Part shown: positions 27,078 through 36,052 of the stretch, in pieces
Numbering within the stretch: position 1 is the first letter of the stretch
Layout: each line of letters starts with the position of its first letter
DNA from: Bacillota bacterium
Lineage (GTDB): Bacteria > Bacillota > UBA4882 > UBA8346
Direction of reading: 5' to 3'
DNA: 64,000 nucleotides
NCBI GenBank assembly: GCA_023417475.1
Contig: JAEZFP010000062.1
Coordinates: 109,104 to 173,103 of the forward strand
Notes under the pieces: generated by a model
Seen by the model: only the letters and a program-made list of their open reading frames with translations
The model's database searches: none
Told to the model about the DNA's origin: nothing
Translations under genes and position numbers: made by a program

Positions 27078-28483
27078 TGATGCCGCCTCCTCAGCCAGAC
27101 TGTTGTTCCGATTCCCAATACCGTCAACGGAATGATTAAAACCACCAAAGCCGCGCAGAGCAATCCTTGAAGCCCGTTGATGTTCAAACGCATTGAAAGC
27201 AGGCTTTTGGCGGGAATCGACTGTCCCGCTTTTTGGTCTGACAACCAGCTCAAGCTATTCGTCAGTAACGTGGTATTGCCCGGAACTTGACTGGTGACTT
27301 GGGAGCTGAGAAACGCTGCGGTACCCGTCACGATCAACTTCGTCTCTTTGCCCTCCACATTGTCGGTAATTGCGGCAGCCAAGGTAAACGGTCCGTCGGG
27401 ATCCTTGGCGTTCTTCTCAAACGAGGTGGCCGCGAGATCCACTTCCCCCCAGGACTTGTCCGAGGAACGCAATAACGGTTCGATGGTGGTAGTCCGCTTC
27501 TTCAGCTCAATCGGCTGGATCGCCTGAGAACCCGGGAATAAGATCTGTAGTTTATCGTTTTTAATCGAATTGACCACAGCGTGATCGGAAAATTTCGGCA
27601 ACAATAAAATGGGATTGCCGGCATTGGCGGTATTGTCATTGTCCACCACCACCAGCCGTTGCAACGTGAACCCGTAACTTTTGAAAAGCGACTGAAAATT
27701 GGGGAAGTCAGCCCGGGCCAGATCCATCAGGAAAATCCCCCGGCCGCCTTGGGCGAGATAGGTGCGAATTTTATTGGTTTCGTCGGCCGTTAAATCGCTC
27801 TTCGGCGCAACCACCATCAAGATGTTCGCATCGCCCGGGACCGGATTGGTAAATAACGAAATTTCCTTTACGGTATAGTTCTCCGTGGCCAATTGCTTGG
27901 TCACATCGTCCGGCAGCGTCGCCTCGTTATGGCCCTGCAATGTGTAAACGATCGGGGTTTTTCCCGAAGCCACATAAACCAACGCTCCGGTTAACCGTTG
28001 CTCCAGCGCCAGCGAGGTCACCTGCTGCTGTTGGGTATCGTAATTGAACAGATCGGCCGCCGCGACTGTTTTAAAGCGTTTACCGGCCGTGACGATCAAG
28101 CTGCCTTCGGAAAGCTCCGTATTGTCAGTGGTAAATTGCTTGACAAATCCCGGATTTTTAACAGGATCAAGCGACTTCACCGTGACCATTTTGGAATGAT
28201 CGCGGTATTGCTTAAGAACCGCGGTGCTCAAGGTATCTTCTTTGCCCGGTTGGTAGAGGCCGTATATGGTTACCGGTGTTTGCAATCCTTTCAGCACGTT
28301 GATCGTTTGGGGCGAAAGCGTAAACAATTGATTATCGGATAGATCCCATTGCACCGGAAGCTGGCCGACGATTAAATTGACGATAATTAACATTCCCAGG
28401 ACGATCGCCGTCATCAATGTTGCATAACCGCCGTATTTGAAGCGGTTGTTGCGAAATGATTGACATATTGTGGTCATTTTCAT
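27074..28483 (-). CDS. GldG-like ABC-type transport auxiliary protein
   Basis: The 469-residue product has an N-terminal membrane helix (about 20-42), an extracytoplasmic domain of the GldG type (SDNQLFTLSPQTINVLKGLQTPVTIYGLY is divided between strand and helix elements typical of the family), and a C-terminal membrane helix before RRRHQ. GldG proteins act with GldF and an ATPase; in Bacteroidetes this complex is needed for gliding, and elsewhere the role is unknown. It follows the permease gene by 12 bases and overlaps the DUF4340 gene by ATGA. Confidence 0.85.
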   Translation of the reverse strand: MKMTTICQSFRNNRFKYGGYATLMTAIVLGMLIIVNLIVGQLPVQWDLSDNQLFTLSPQTINVLKGLQTPVTIYGLYQPGKEDTLSTAVLKQYRDHSKMVTVKSLDPVKNPGFVKQFTTDNTELSEGSLIVTAGKRFKTVAAADLFNYDTQQQQVTSLALEQRLTGALVYVASGKTPIVYTLQGHNEATLPDDVTKQLATENYTVKEISLFTNPVPGDANILMVVAPKSDLTADETNKIRTYLAQGGRGIFLMDLARADFPNFQSLFKSYGFTLQRLVVVDNDNTANAGNPILLLPKFSDHAVVNSIKNDKLQILFPGSQAIQPIELKKRTTTIEPLLRSSDKSWGEVDLAATSFEKNAKDPDGPFTLAAAITDNVEGKETKLIVTGTAAFLSSQVTSQVPGNTTLLTNSLSWLSDQKAGQSIPAKSLLSMRLNINGLQGLLCAALVVLIIPLTVLGIGTTVWLRRRHQ

Positions 28484-28495
28484 CGTAGTTTCCCC

Positions 28496-29359
28496 CTAGC
28501 TCCAGCGCCGTTTTTCTATTTTTTGAACCGTCAAAAAGACAAAAGCGGCGGCAAACGATACGTAATAAACCAAACCGCTCAACGAAAGGTTGCCTTGGGA
28601 AAAGTTATAATAACGCCGGTACAGCGAGAACCAATCGACTACTTTCAAAATAATGCCGTCATAGGCGCTGCGGTCGATTCCGTAAACCGCCCCAATCCCA
28701 ACCGCGCCAACCAGTATAATAATCAACGACAAATACCGGTTTTTCGTTGCATTATAAGTGACAAAGGCCAGTCCGAGCAGAATGAGTCCCATAAAGATCA
28801 ACCCCGCCATTGTACTGTTCGGCAAAGTCTGCTGGATCAAGTCCACGATCCAGATTAACAACAATGTCGTAAACGTGGCCACCGCCGCAACGACCTGGTT
28901 TTCGGTGCAGGCGGAGATGAACAGCCCCACTGCGGTGAAACTGGCGCCCAAAAGGAAAAATCCAAGGTAAGCGCTGACGATTTGAGCGACCGGAATATAT
29001 CCGAAAAAGTTTAAGAGGAAGGGATAAATGCAGGTCACAAGCAGCGTAATCAAAAAAACCGCCACCGCCGCCAGGTACTTGCCGATCACGATTTCCATAA
29101 CCGAGACAGGACTGGTCAATAACAGCTGGTCCGTTTTTTGCTTGGTTTCTTCCGCCAAAAGGCGCATCGTCAAAATGGGAACCACCAACATAAAGACGAA
29201 GGTGATAGTATCCAAAAGTCCGTTATAATTGGGACTTGCTTGGAATAGATTTATTGTGGTAAAGAAGACTCCGGAGATCAACAGCAAAAAACCCATGAAA
29301 ATAAAACCGACCGGGGTTGTAAAGTAAGCTTTTAATTCCCGTTTAAAGATCGCAATCAA
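28496..29359 (-). CDS. ABC-2 type permease (GldF-like)
   Basis: The 287-residue membrane protein starts MIAIFKRELKAYFTTPVGFIF, the usual N-terminus of ABC-2 permeases of this family, and has six to seven hydrophobic segments. It starts with TTG at 29359, overlapping the ATPase stop codon, with GAGGAGGTG about 9 bases upstream, so translation is coupled. It forms the channel of the exporter whose ATPase is encoded immediately before it. Confidence 0.88.
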   Translation of the reverse strand: MIAIFKRELKAYFTTPVGFIFMGFLLLISGVFFTTINLFQASPNYNGLLDTITFVFMLVVPILTMRLLAEETKQKTDQLLLTSPVSVMEIVIGKYLAAVAVFLITLLVTCIYPFLLNFFGYIPVAQIVSAYLGFFLLGASFTAVGLFISACTENQVVAAVATFTTLLLIWIVDLIQQTLPNSTMAGLIFMGLILLGLAFVTYNATKNRYLSLIIILVGAVGIGAVYGIDRSAYDGIILKVVDWFSLYRRYYNFSQGNLSLSGLVYYVSFAAAFVFLTVQKIEKRRWS

Positions 29360-30333
29360 TTCGCAGGCACCTCCTCGACTGTCTCAGTGACCGGCGTGGT
29401 CTCGGCCTGGGTCACTTGTAAAAAGATCTCCTCCAGCGTCAGATCAAGCGAACGCATCATGAGCAAAGGATGATTGGCCTCGCTGGCGGCTTCAAAGATC
29501 GGCCGGCGCAAATCGACATCCTTTTCCGCTTCCACCAGTACGTCCACGGTTCCTGGTTCCCTTACTCCCTGGACTTCCAGATCCTTAACCCCCGGAAGCG
29601 CTCGTAGCAGGTTCGCTACGGCTTCTCCCGAACCTTCCATCCGCAAAGCCAACTTATGACTGACCGCCAGATTGCACGCGAGATTGTCCGGAGTATCGCT
29701 GGCAACAATCTGTCCTTGATTGATAATGATCACCCGGTCACAGATCATGCTGACCTCCGGCAAAATATGCGAACTTAAGATGATGGTGTGTTCCTTGCCC
29801 AGTTCTTTAATGACGTTTCGGATCTCGATGATCTGTTTGGGATCGAGCCCAACTGTAGGTTCGTCCAGGATCAACACTTCCGGACTGCCGATTAAGGCTT
29901 GCGCCAACCCTACCCGTTGCTTATAACCTTTTGAAAGATTTTTTATGATCCGTGACCGAACGTCGCCTAGTTGAACCAATTCGACAATTTGATCGAGATG
30001 CCCTTGCCGCGATGTTACCGCTACTTTTTTGACTTCGCTGACAAAGTGTAAGTATTCCTGAACGGTCATTTCCGGATAAAGCGGCGGCAACTCAGGTAAA
30101 TAACCGATCTTCCGTTTGACTTCCAACGGAGCCTCCAAAATATCCAGGCCGTCCACGCGAACACTACCTTCGGTTGCGGAAATATAACCGGAGATGATAT
30201 TCATTGTAGTGGTCTTCCCGGCGCCGTTTGGTCCTAAAAATCCCAAAATCTCACCGCGATTCACGGTAAAATTAATACAATCCACCGCCAAACGTTGACC
30301 GTAACGTTTCGAAACATTTTCAACTTGAATCAT
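29356..30333 (-). CDS. ABC transporter ATP-binding protein (GldA/CcmA type)
   Basis: ATPase subunit of the four-gene exporter. The product (325 residues) has Walker A GPNGAGKTTT, the Q-loop region, the signature LSKGYKQRVGLAQAL, Walker B VLILDEPTVGLDP and the switch histidine in IILSSHILPE, then a C-terminal extension ending in a Thr/Val/Glu-rich tail. The start is ATG 30333 (MIQVENVSKRYG), with GGAGGGG 5 bases upstream; seven further in-frame codons are unlikely to be used. It is first in the operon, which also encodes the permease, GldG-like and DUF4340 proteins. Confidence 0.93.
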   Translation of the reverse strand: MIQVENVSKRYGQRLAVDCINFTVNRGEILGFLGPNGAGKTTTMNIISGYISATEGSVRVDGLDILEAPLEVKRKIGYLPELPPLYPEMTVQEYLHFVSEVKKVAVTSRQGHLDQIVELVQLGDVRSRIIKNLSKGYKQRVGLAQALIGSPEVLILDEPTVGLDPKQIIEIRNVIKELGKEHTIILSSHILPEVSMICDRVIIINQGQIVASDTPDNLACNLAVSHKLALRMEGSGEAVANLLRALPGVKDLEVQGVREPGTVDVLVEAEKDVDLRRPIFEAASEANHPLLMMRSLDLTLEEIFLQVTQAETTPVTETVEEVPAN

Positions 30334-30748
30334 GCGAGCCCCTCCATTCATCAAATATCTAAAACCTTTTTATTGCCGGGATTACCTAACTTTAAAAACC
30401 ACGCAGGTGATTATGCATATTCCCTCATGACAGAAAATGCCCATCAAAAATATATTTAACGTTCTTTAATGAAATTCGGTTCCCGCGATTCAGAACCCTG
30501 CTTAAAACAGCAGGAAATATTGTGGAATACCATAATCACAAATTTACAACATTTTTGTTAAATTTTTTTGAAGGTAAATTTAATAAGTTATGGAATATAA
30601 TACAATGGTATATTATTGTTTTTGAGTAAAAATTATGATTTAGCTTTACTTTTTGTTCCTAGAGGCAGTTTTTTAGGAAGCGTTTTCCAGTCCGATTTTG
30701 GTCCGGAAATTAGTTTTCCTAAACAATCATGTTAAGGAGTGAATCACA
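30334..30748. other. 415-base divergent control region before the sugar importer
   Basis: Divergent region between the Gld-like operon (left) and the sugar ABC operon (right). It is very AT-rich. A TATAAT at 30596-30601 (plus strand) lacks a good -35 box. An inverted repeat, GGAAGCGTTTTCC, lies at 30676-30688, resembling LacI/CcpA-family operators though not a full cre match. A TCCGGAAAT motif follows near 30703, and recurs before the substrate-binding protein gene. No gene is seen. Confidence 0.45.
30676..30688 (+). promoter_or_regulatory. Candidate LacI/CcpA-type operator
   Basis: GGAAGCGTTTTCC is an inverted repeat around a CG centre, 61 bases upstream of the permease start. The AAGCGTTTTC core is like catabolite-control sites, but it differs from the full consensus. 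Position between a possible promoter and the gene fits repression. Confidence 0.35.
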
Positions 30749-31696
30749 ATGAGCATTTCAGCAGAATTACCGAACAATCAAAAGCTCAAAACCTCAAAAC
30801 CACGTTCCAAGCTGTTAACCCGGATCGGTCAGCAGAAGTTCGTTTTGCTGATGCTTTTACCGACACTCATCTGGTACGTTGTTTTCCGGTATCTGCCGAT
30901 GATCGGCTCGTACCTGGCATTTACCGACGCCGGATTTTCTCCCACGCCATCGTTTATCGGACTGGCCAACTTTCAACGGCTGTTTCTGTCGCCCGGTTTT
31001 TGGGTCGCGTTTAAAAACACCTTGATCATCAGCGCATATTACTTAGTTTTCTATTTTCCGCTACCGATTATTTTGTCGCTGTTGCTAAATGAATTTCGCA
31101 GTGTGATGTTTAAACGGGTGTTGCAATTCACCATTTATATTCCGCACTTTTTCTCGTGGGCGGTTGTCGGGAGTCTATTCGTGATGATCCTCTCGCCCAG
31201 TTCCGGCATTGTCAACGAGATCATTAAAGCGTGCGGTGGCGAACCCATCTTCTTTATGGTCTCACCGAACTGGTTCCGGACCATTCTAACCTCTTCCCAC
31301 GTTTGGAAGGACGTTGGATACGGAACCGTGATCTATATTGCCACTTTGTCGACCATCGATCCGGAGTTGTATGACGCCGCGTTGGTGGATGGCGCCGGCT
31401 ATTGGGGCCGCCTTTGGCATATCACCTTGCCGTGCTTACGTAGTACGATCGCTGTCGTGCTTTTGTTACAAGTATCCAATATTTTGCGGCTGTTTGAACA
31501 GGTTTTGGTCATGTATAACCCGGCCGTTTACGGAGTATCCGAAGTTTTACAGACTTATTCCTTCACGGAAGGTCTCTTAAACGGGGATATCGGATTCGCG
31601 ACCGCGATTGGGTTATTTACCTCGATCACCAGCTTGATTCTGGTATTCGGCACCAACTACTTAAGTAAGAAAGTCATGAAAGAAAGCATTCTCTAA
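30749..31696 (+). CDS. Sugar ABC transporter permease (LplB type)
   Basis: Inner-membrane permease of a carbohydrate (CUT1) importer. The 315-residue product has six hydrophobic segments beginning at QQKFVLLMLLPTLIWYVVF and the EAA loop DAALVDGAGYWGRLWHITLP that contacts the ATPase. It resembles LplB/YteP proteins linked to oligosaccharide uptake. The ATG at 30749 has AAGGAG 9 bases upstream. It heads a three-gene unit with a second permease and a binding protein. No ATPase gene is present; such importers commonly share an MsmX-type ATPase encoded elsewhere. Confidence 0.92.
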   Translation: MSISAELPNNQKLKTSKPRSKLLTRIGQQKFVLLMLLPTLIWYVVFRYLPMIGSYLAFTDAGFSPTPSFIGLANFQRLFLSPGFWVAFKNTLIISAYYLVFYFPLPIILSLLLNEFRSVMFKRVLQFTIYIPHFFSWAVVGSLFVMILSPSSGIVNEIIKACGGEPIFFMVSPNWFRTILTSSHVWKDVGYGTVIYIATLSTIDPELYDAALVDGAGYWGRLWHITLPCLRSTIAVVLLLQVSNILRLFEQVLVMYNPAVYGVSEVLQTYSFTEGLLNGDIGFATAIGLFTSITSLILVFGTNYLSKKVMKESIL

Positions 31697-31721
31697 CATT
31701 TCGTAACGTGAGGTGAGATCG

Positions 31722-32576
31722 ATGATTTACAAACCCAGCTTCGGCCGGATCATTTTCATGTTTTTCAATGTCTGTTTATGTGTTTTTATCTCATTAGCGG
31801 TCTTGTTTCCCTTATGGATGGCGTTGGTGACATCGCTCGCCCCTGACAATCAGGTGGTTTATAAAGATTTTATCATGATTCCGACCTCCATCAGTTACAA
31901 TTGCTACGCGGTGGTGTTTCAGAGCGGTTATATGAGAGGATTCCTCAATTCATTCCTCGTCACTACGGTCGGGACAGTGCTCTCGATGATCTTAACCCTT
32001 TTGGCCGGTTACGCCCTTGCGCAAAGAGATCTGGTGTTCCGGCGCTTCTTCATGGGTTTTATCTTCATCACGATGGTCTTCGACGCCGGAATTATTCCTT
32101 TCTATGTGGTCGTGCGTAACCTGAAGATGATCGATACCTATTGGGCGTTGTTCATACCGGTCTTGGTCTCCACCTATAACTTGATTTTGGTTAAGAACTA
32201 CATGATGTCGATTCCCGACGGTTTGATCGAATCAGCCCGTCTGGACGGTTGTTCGGAAATGGGGATCCTGTTTCGAATCGTAATCCCCGTCTCCATCCCG
32301 ATTATTGCGGCAATTTCGCTATTTTACGTGGTTTTCTACTGGAACCAATACATCAACGTGTTAATGTTCATCAACGACGCTTCCAAATATACCATTCAAG
32401 TATTGTTACGCCAGTTGATCTTTGACAACGCTTCGGTTCAATCCGGCGCCAACCGGGTTTACAGCAACTTCAAGATGTCGGTCATGATCGTATCAATGTT
32501 GCCGGTGTTGATCCTGTACCCCTTTATCCAGCGGCATTTTGTCTCCGGGATAATGTTGGGCTCGATCAAAGGATAG
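31722..32576 (+). CDS. Sugar ABC transporter permease (LplC/YtcP type)
   Basis: Second permease of the carbohydrate importer. The product (284 residues) has six membrane segments and the EAA motif ESARLDGCSEMGILFRIVIP, ending with FVSGIMLGSIKG, a very typical C-terminus of the YtcP/LplC subfamily. Start ATG 31722 with GAGGTGA 6 bases upstream; the frame is open three codons earlier. It follows the first permease by 25 bases. Confidence 0.93.
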   Translation: MIYKPSFGRIIFMFFNVCLCVFISLAVLFPLWMALVTSLAPDNQVVYKDFIMIPTSISYNCYAVVFQSGYMRGFLNSFLVTTVGTVLSMILTLLAGYALAQRDLVFRRFFMGFIFITMVFDAGIIPFYVVVRNLKMIDTYWALFIPVLVSTYNLILVKNYMMSIPDGLIESARLDGCSEMGILFRIVIPVSIPIIAAISLFYVVFYWNQYINVLMFINDASKYTIQVLLRQLIFDNASVQSGANRVYSNFKMSVMIVSMLPVLILYPFIQRHFVSGIMLGSIKG

Positions 32577-32583
32577 TATTTTA

Positions 32584-32597
32584 TCCGGAATTCCGGA
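32584..32597. promoter_or_regulatory. Perfect palindrome upstream of the sugar-binding protein gene
   Basis: TCCGGAATTCCGGA is a perfect 14-bp palindrome in the 91-base gap between the second permease and the binding-protein gene. TCCGGAAAT also occurs before the operon. It may be an operator or an RNA hairpin that stabilises or raises expression of the binding protein. Confidence 0.35.
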
Positions 32598-32667
32598 AAT
32601 AAGGGAGGGATCCATGGCGTTAAGGTTTTTTGGTTAATCCCACTATAATCTGGAGGAGGTAGTGTTT

Positions 32668-34110
32668 GTGAAAAAGGCTGTATTGTTGGTACTGATTGGA
32701 CTACTCGGACTGGTCATGGTAAGTTCGATTGGATTTACCGCCCCCAAAAAGGCCGTTCCTTTATCGGTTTGCATGCCGAACTGGGGCGCCTCGACTGACC
32801 CCGGTCTGCAAGAAGAGGTCAAAAAGTACATGGAAAAGCAGACCAATACTACCATCAAGATGCTGGCGATTCCGATGAATTCCTATTCGGACAAGATCAA
32901 CGTGCTCCTTTCTTCCGGAGATATTCCCGACGTTTACCGCATCACCAAGGCGATGGTCAACGTTCAAGCTTACACCGTGAGAGGGTACACCGCCGAATTG
33001 GATAAATTCGTCAAAAAAAATAAAAACTTCAAATCGGTCGATCCCAAATATTTCAACTATATGAAAGTGAACGGCAAAATCCGCGGCATCCCGATGTCGA
33101 AAGAATCGGAAAAAGTGATCTGGTATCGCAAGGACATCACCGACAAATATGGCGTCAAACTCTCCAGCACCCCGACGACGGAAGAATTTTATACCGAAAT
33201 GAAAAAGGTGAAAGACGTCATTCCGTTCTCTTTCCCGAAATTCCTGGATAACCTGCCATTCTTCTATGCAACCTTCGGGGCGTATGATGAGATCAGCAAG
33301 GATAAAAAAGGCAAATACTATGACGCCTTTAATACCCCCGAAATGAAAGAATGCCTCAAATATGTCAACCGTTTATACAAAGACGGCATCCTGGACAAAG
33401 AGTTTCCAACCACTGAAAACACTACATTGCGAAACAACCTGATCTCCGGTAAAGCGGCTGCGAACTTAGACTATGACAACCGTTTCTTCTATTATTACGG
33501 TGAGATCACCCGGTTAACCCCGAATGTCAAACCGGACCTGCGACCGATCTTCCGCATTACCGGCCCGAAAGGCCAAGGCGGTACCTTGAACGAAGCGATT
33601 CAAGATGCTTACGGCGTCTCCCCGAAATGCCAAAATCAACAAGCGGCGGTGGACTTAATCTCCTGGATGTACTACACTGCTGACGGTTTAAAAGCAATTC
33701 GCGTCGGACTGCCCGGAAAACATTTTGTAATTGAAGGCAATGAGGCAAAATTAACCCCGCAAGCGTTAAGCGGCGGTATGACCTTGGATTTGACCCAAGT
33801 GATGAAGATGTTTGTCGACGTCGATAAATTGAACTTTGGTTTCAAATTCCCCAACGAAGAGCTGAACTCCACCTATCTAAACCTGACCAAAGATATCGGC
33901 AAATACTCCGGTCCGAAACGGGTCGTTCCGGCCGGCGCTTCGGCGATTTATGACCGCATTGGTCCGTCCTTGGTTAAAAAACGTCAAGAGCTCGCTCTCA
34001 AGATGATCTTGGGAACCGCCTCCATCGAAGACGGTTTCAAAGAATACACCGCCTTCTTTAAAAGCATCAACGGCGACGAAATGTTGAAAGAATTAAACAC
34101 TAAGAAGTAA
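32668..34110 (+). CDS. Sugar ABC transporter substrate-binding protein (LplA type)
   Basis: Extracytoplasmic solute-binding protein (family 1) of the LplBC-type importer. The product (480 residues) has a signal peptide (VKKAVLLVLIGLLGLVMV) ending near SIGFTA-PKK, then a mature domain with SSGDIPDVYRI and other family segments. There is no lipobox cysteine, so the protein should be released by signal peptidase I, which in a monoderm would be lost; this suggests a periplasm. I start it at GTG 32668, 8 bases after GGAGG; a GTG at 32662 is too close to that site. Ligand is unknown, likely an oligosaccharide. Confidence 0.9.
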   Translation: MKKAVLLVLIGLLGLVMVSSIGFTAPKKAVPLSVCMPNWGASTDPGLQEEVKKYMEKQTNTTIKMLAIPMNSYSDKINVLLSSGDIPDVYRITKAMVNVQAYTVRGYTAELDKFVKKNKNFKSVDPKYFNYMKVNGKIRGIPMSKESEKVIWYRKDITDKYGVKLSSTPTTEEFYTEMKKVKDVIPFSFPKFLDNLPFFYATFGAYDEISKDKKGKYYDAFNTPEMKECLKYVNRLYKDGILDKEFPTTENTTLRNNLISGKAAANLDYDNRFFYYYGEITRLTPNVKPDLRPIFRITGPKGQGGTLNEAIQDAYGVSPKCQNQQAAVDLISWMYYTADGLKAIRVGLPGKHFVIEGNEAKLTPQALSGGMTLDLTQVMKMFVDVDKLNFGFKFPNEELNSTYLNLTKDIGKYSGPKRVVPAGASAIYDRIGPSLVKKRQELALKMILGTASIEDGFKEYTAFFKSINGDEMLKELNTKK

Positions 34111-34124
34111 TTCGATCAAGTAAA

Positions 34125-34168
34125 AAATCCTATGCGCACCGAGCCATCGGCCGCATAGGATTTTTTTT
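34125..34168 (+). terminator. Intrinsic terminator of the sugar importer operon
   Basis: AAATCCTATGCG and CGCATAGGATTT form a 12-bp stem around a 15-base loop, followed by a run of T. Confidence 0.93.
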
Positions 34169-34202
34169 GCCTATTGATCGGGTAAGGGCAAATGGTGGGT
34201 TG

Positions 34203-34231
34203 TTGACGTTCCCTCCAAACCCGTCTATACT
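34203..34231 (+). promoter_or_regulatory. Sigma-A type promoter of rqcH
   Basis: TTGACG (34203-34208) and TATACT (34226-34231) are separated by exactly 17 bases, 31 bases before the rqcH ATG and just after the preceding terminator. Confidence 0.82.
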
Positions 34232-34261
34232 AAGATAGGATAATAATGGAGGAGTTAACCG

Positions 34262-36037
34262 ATGCCACTTGATGCCCCGGTGATCGCTTGCTTAGCCGGC
34301 GAGATCCAACGGAAATTACCCGTCAAAATTGACAAGATTCACCAACCGTTTGGAGATGAATTCCTCATCTCCTGTTTCGGAATGGGTGACTCTTTTAAAC
34401 TGTTGCTATCACTAAATTCCCAGTTCTCGCGAATTCATATTTTCGAGGGCAATCGTGAGAATCCGGTCAACCCAAGCGCTTTTTGCATGCTGCTCAGGAA
34501 GCACTTTGGCGGTTCCAAACTGGTCGCGGTTGAAGCGGTTCCCTTTGAGCGGCTGGTGCAAATGACTTTTGAAGTTTATGATCCGATCTACGGATTAAGT
34601 AAAAAACGGATCCAATTGGAATTAACCGGCAAAAGCGCCAATTTGATCATTACCAACGAAGCCGGGCAGATCATCGACGCCTGGCGCAAAACCACTCCCA
34701 AACCCGGCGAGCGGGAGATCGCCGCCGGCGTTCCCTACGAACTGCCGCCAACGGGTAACCGCTGGAAACCGGTGACCATCACGGAGAGGGCTTTTGTGGC
34801 TTTGTTCAGCCAACTCCCCCCCGAAGTGACAATCGAAAAGTTCTTGTTGAAACATTGGTATGGCTTATCGGGTTTATCGGTGCGTTTGATCACTGAAAAG
34901 GCCGACCTGGACCCGGAGTTGGATTGTAGCGGTTTATCCGTCCCCCATCAAACGGCGCTTTATCAATCCTTTGCCGCATGGGCCGACCTGACCCTGCAGC
35001 AAGCTTACCGCCCGGTCGGTCTGTATGATCAACTCCAACAACTGGTGGATTGTTATGCCTTTGACCTAACCGGGACAACGCTGGACACGGTCGGCCGACC
35101 GGTGGCGAACCTGAACCAAACGGTTACCGCCTTGTTTAACCACCGCCACGAGCAGGCGCGTTTCCGGGAAGCCCAACAAAACCTGTTGCGTAAGCTCCGC
35201 CAACAGTTGGATAAAACCCGCACCAAGTTACAAAAGCAACAAGCGGAAGCGGTCCAGGCGGATCAGGGCGACGACTTCCGGGTCCGCGGCGAACTGCTGA
35301 CAACCTACGGTTATCAAATCGCCAAAGGGGCCGCCAATGTTCAATTAGCCAATTACTACGATCCCGAAGCCAACTCATTGACGATTACGTTAAACCCGGC
35401 GCTATCGGCCCAGGAAAATGCCCAAAGTTATTTTAAAAAATACCAAAAGGCTAAAAAAGGTCAACTGGCAATCGCCGAACAGATTGCCCGGACTCAAGAT
35501 TCCCTTGATTACCTGGAGAGTATTGAAGCTTTGCTTTTCGCGGCGGAATCCCTCGCCGATCTCCGTTTGGTCAAAGAAGAAATGGATCTGAGCGAAAACT
35601 CCCGCAAGATAAAACCGAAGAAACCATCCGGCCGCAAGGAAGCGCCCGCCGAACCCCGGCAATACCAAACCCCGACCGGGCATACGCTTTTGGTAGGACG
35701 CAACAATCTTCAAAACGACCGCCTCACCTTCAAAGTTGCCGACCCCACCGATCTCTGGTTTCACACCCAAAAGATCCCGGGTTCGCACGTAATCTTACGG
35801 CTGCAACCCGGAACCGCCGTTGACGAGGAAACCTTAAATTACGCATGCCAGTTGGCCGCTTATTTCAGTAAAGCGCAACGCTCCACGAAAATTCCGGTCG
35901 ATTATACCCAACGGAAAAATGTGAAGAAACCGCCCGGGGCGAAACCGGGTTTTGTGATTTATGACCATTTTAAAAGCGCGATTATTACGCCGGATCCGCA
36001 AATTTTAGCGGAGTTGGGGGTTCAGATCAATCGCTAG
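34262..36037 (+). CDS. rqcH: Ribosome quality-control protein RqcH (NFACT family)
   Basis: RqcH binds stalled 50S-peptidyl-tRNA complexes and adds C-terminal alanine tails for proteolysis; older annotations call it fibronectin-binding protein. The 591-residue product has the NFACT-N domain starting MPLDAPVIACLAGEI, the SAFCMLLRKHF segment, a coiled-coil middle (residues about 300-340 and 380-440), a basic linker, and the NFACT-R domain with DLWFHTQKIPGSHVILR. GGAGGAG lies just before the ATG and a strong promoter lies upstream. Together with ClpXP and LonB it belongs to protein quality control. It is followed by a CYTH-like gene 15 bases later. Confidence 0.95.
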   Translation: MPLDAPVIACLAGEIQRKLPVKIDKIHQPFGDEFLISCFGMGDSFKLLLSLNSQFSRIHIFEGNRENPVNPSAFCMLLRKHFGGSKLVAVEAVPFERLVQMTFEVYDPIYGLSKKRIQLELTGKSANLIITNEAGQIIDAWRKTTPKPGEREIAAGVPYELPPTGNRWKPVTITERAFVALFSQLPPEVTIEKFLLKHWYGLSGLSVRLITEKADLDPELDCSGLSVPHQTALYQSFAAWADLTLQQAYRPVGLYDQLQQLVDCYAFDLTGTTLDTVGRPVANLNQTVTALFNHRHEQARFREAQQNLLRKLRQQLDKTRTKLQKQQAEAVQADQGDDFRVRGELLTTYGYQIAKGAANVQLANYYDPEANSLTITLNPALSAQENAQSYFKKYQKAKKGQLAIAEQIARTQDSLDYLESIEALLFAAESLADLRLVKEEMDLSENSRKIKPKKPSGRKEAPAEPRQYQTPTGHTLLVGRNNLQNDRLTFKVADPTDLWFHTQKIPGSHVILRLQPGTAVDEETLNYACQLAAYFSKAQRSTKIPVDYTQRKNVKKPPGAKPGFVIYDHFKSAIITPDPQILAELGVQINR

Positions 36038-36052
36038 TTTGGAGGAGTCACC

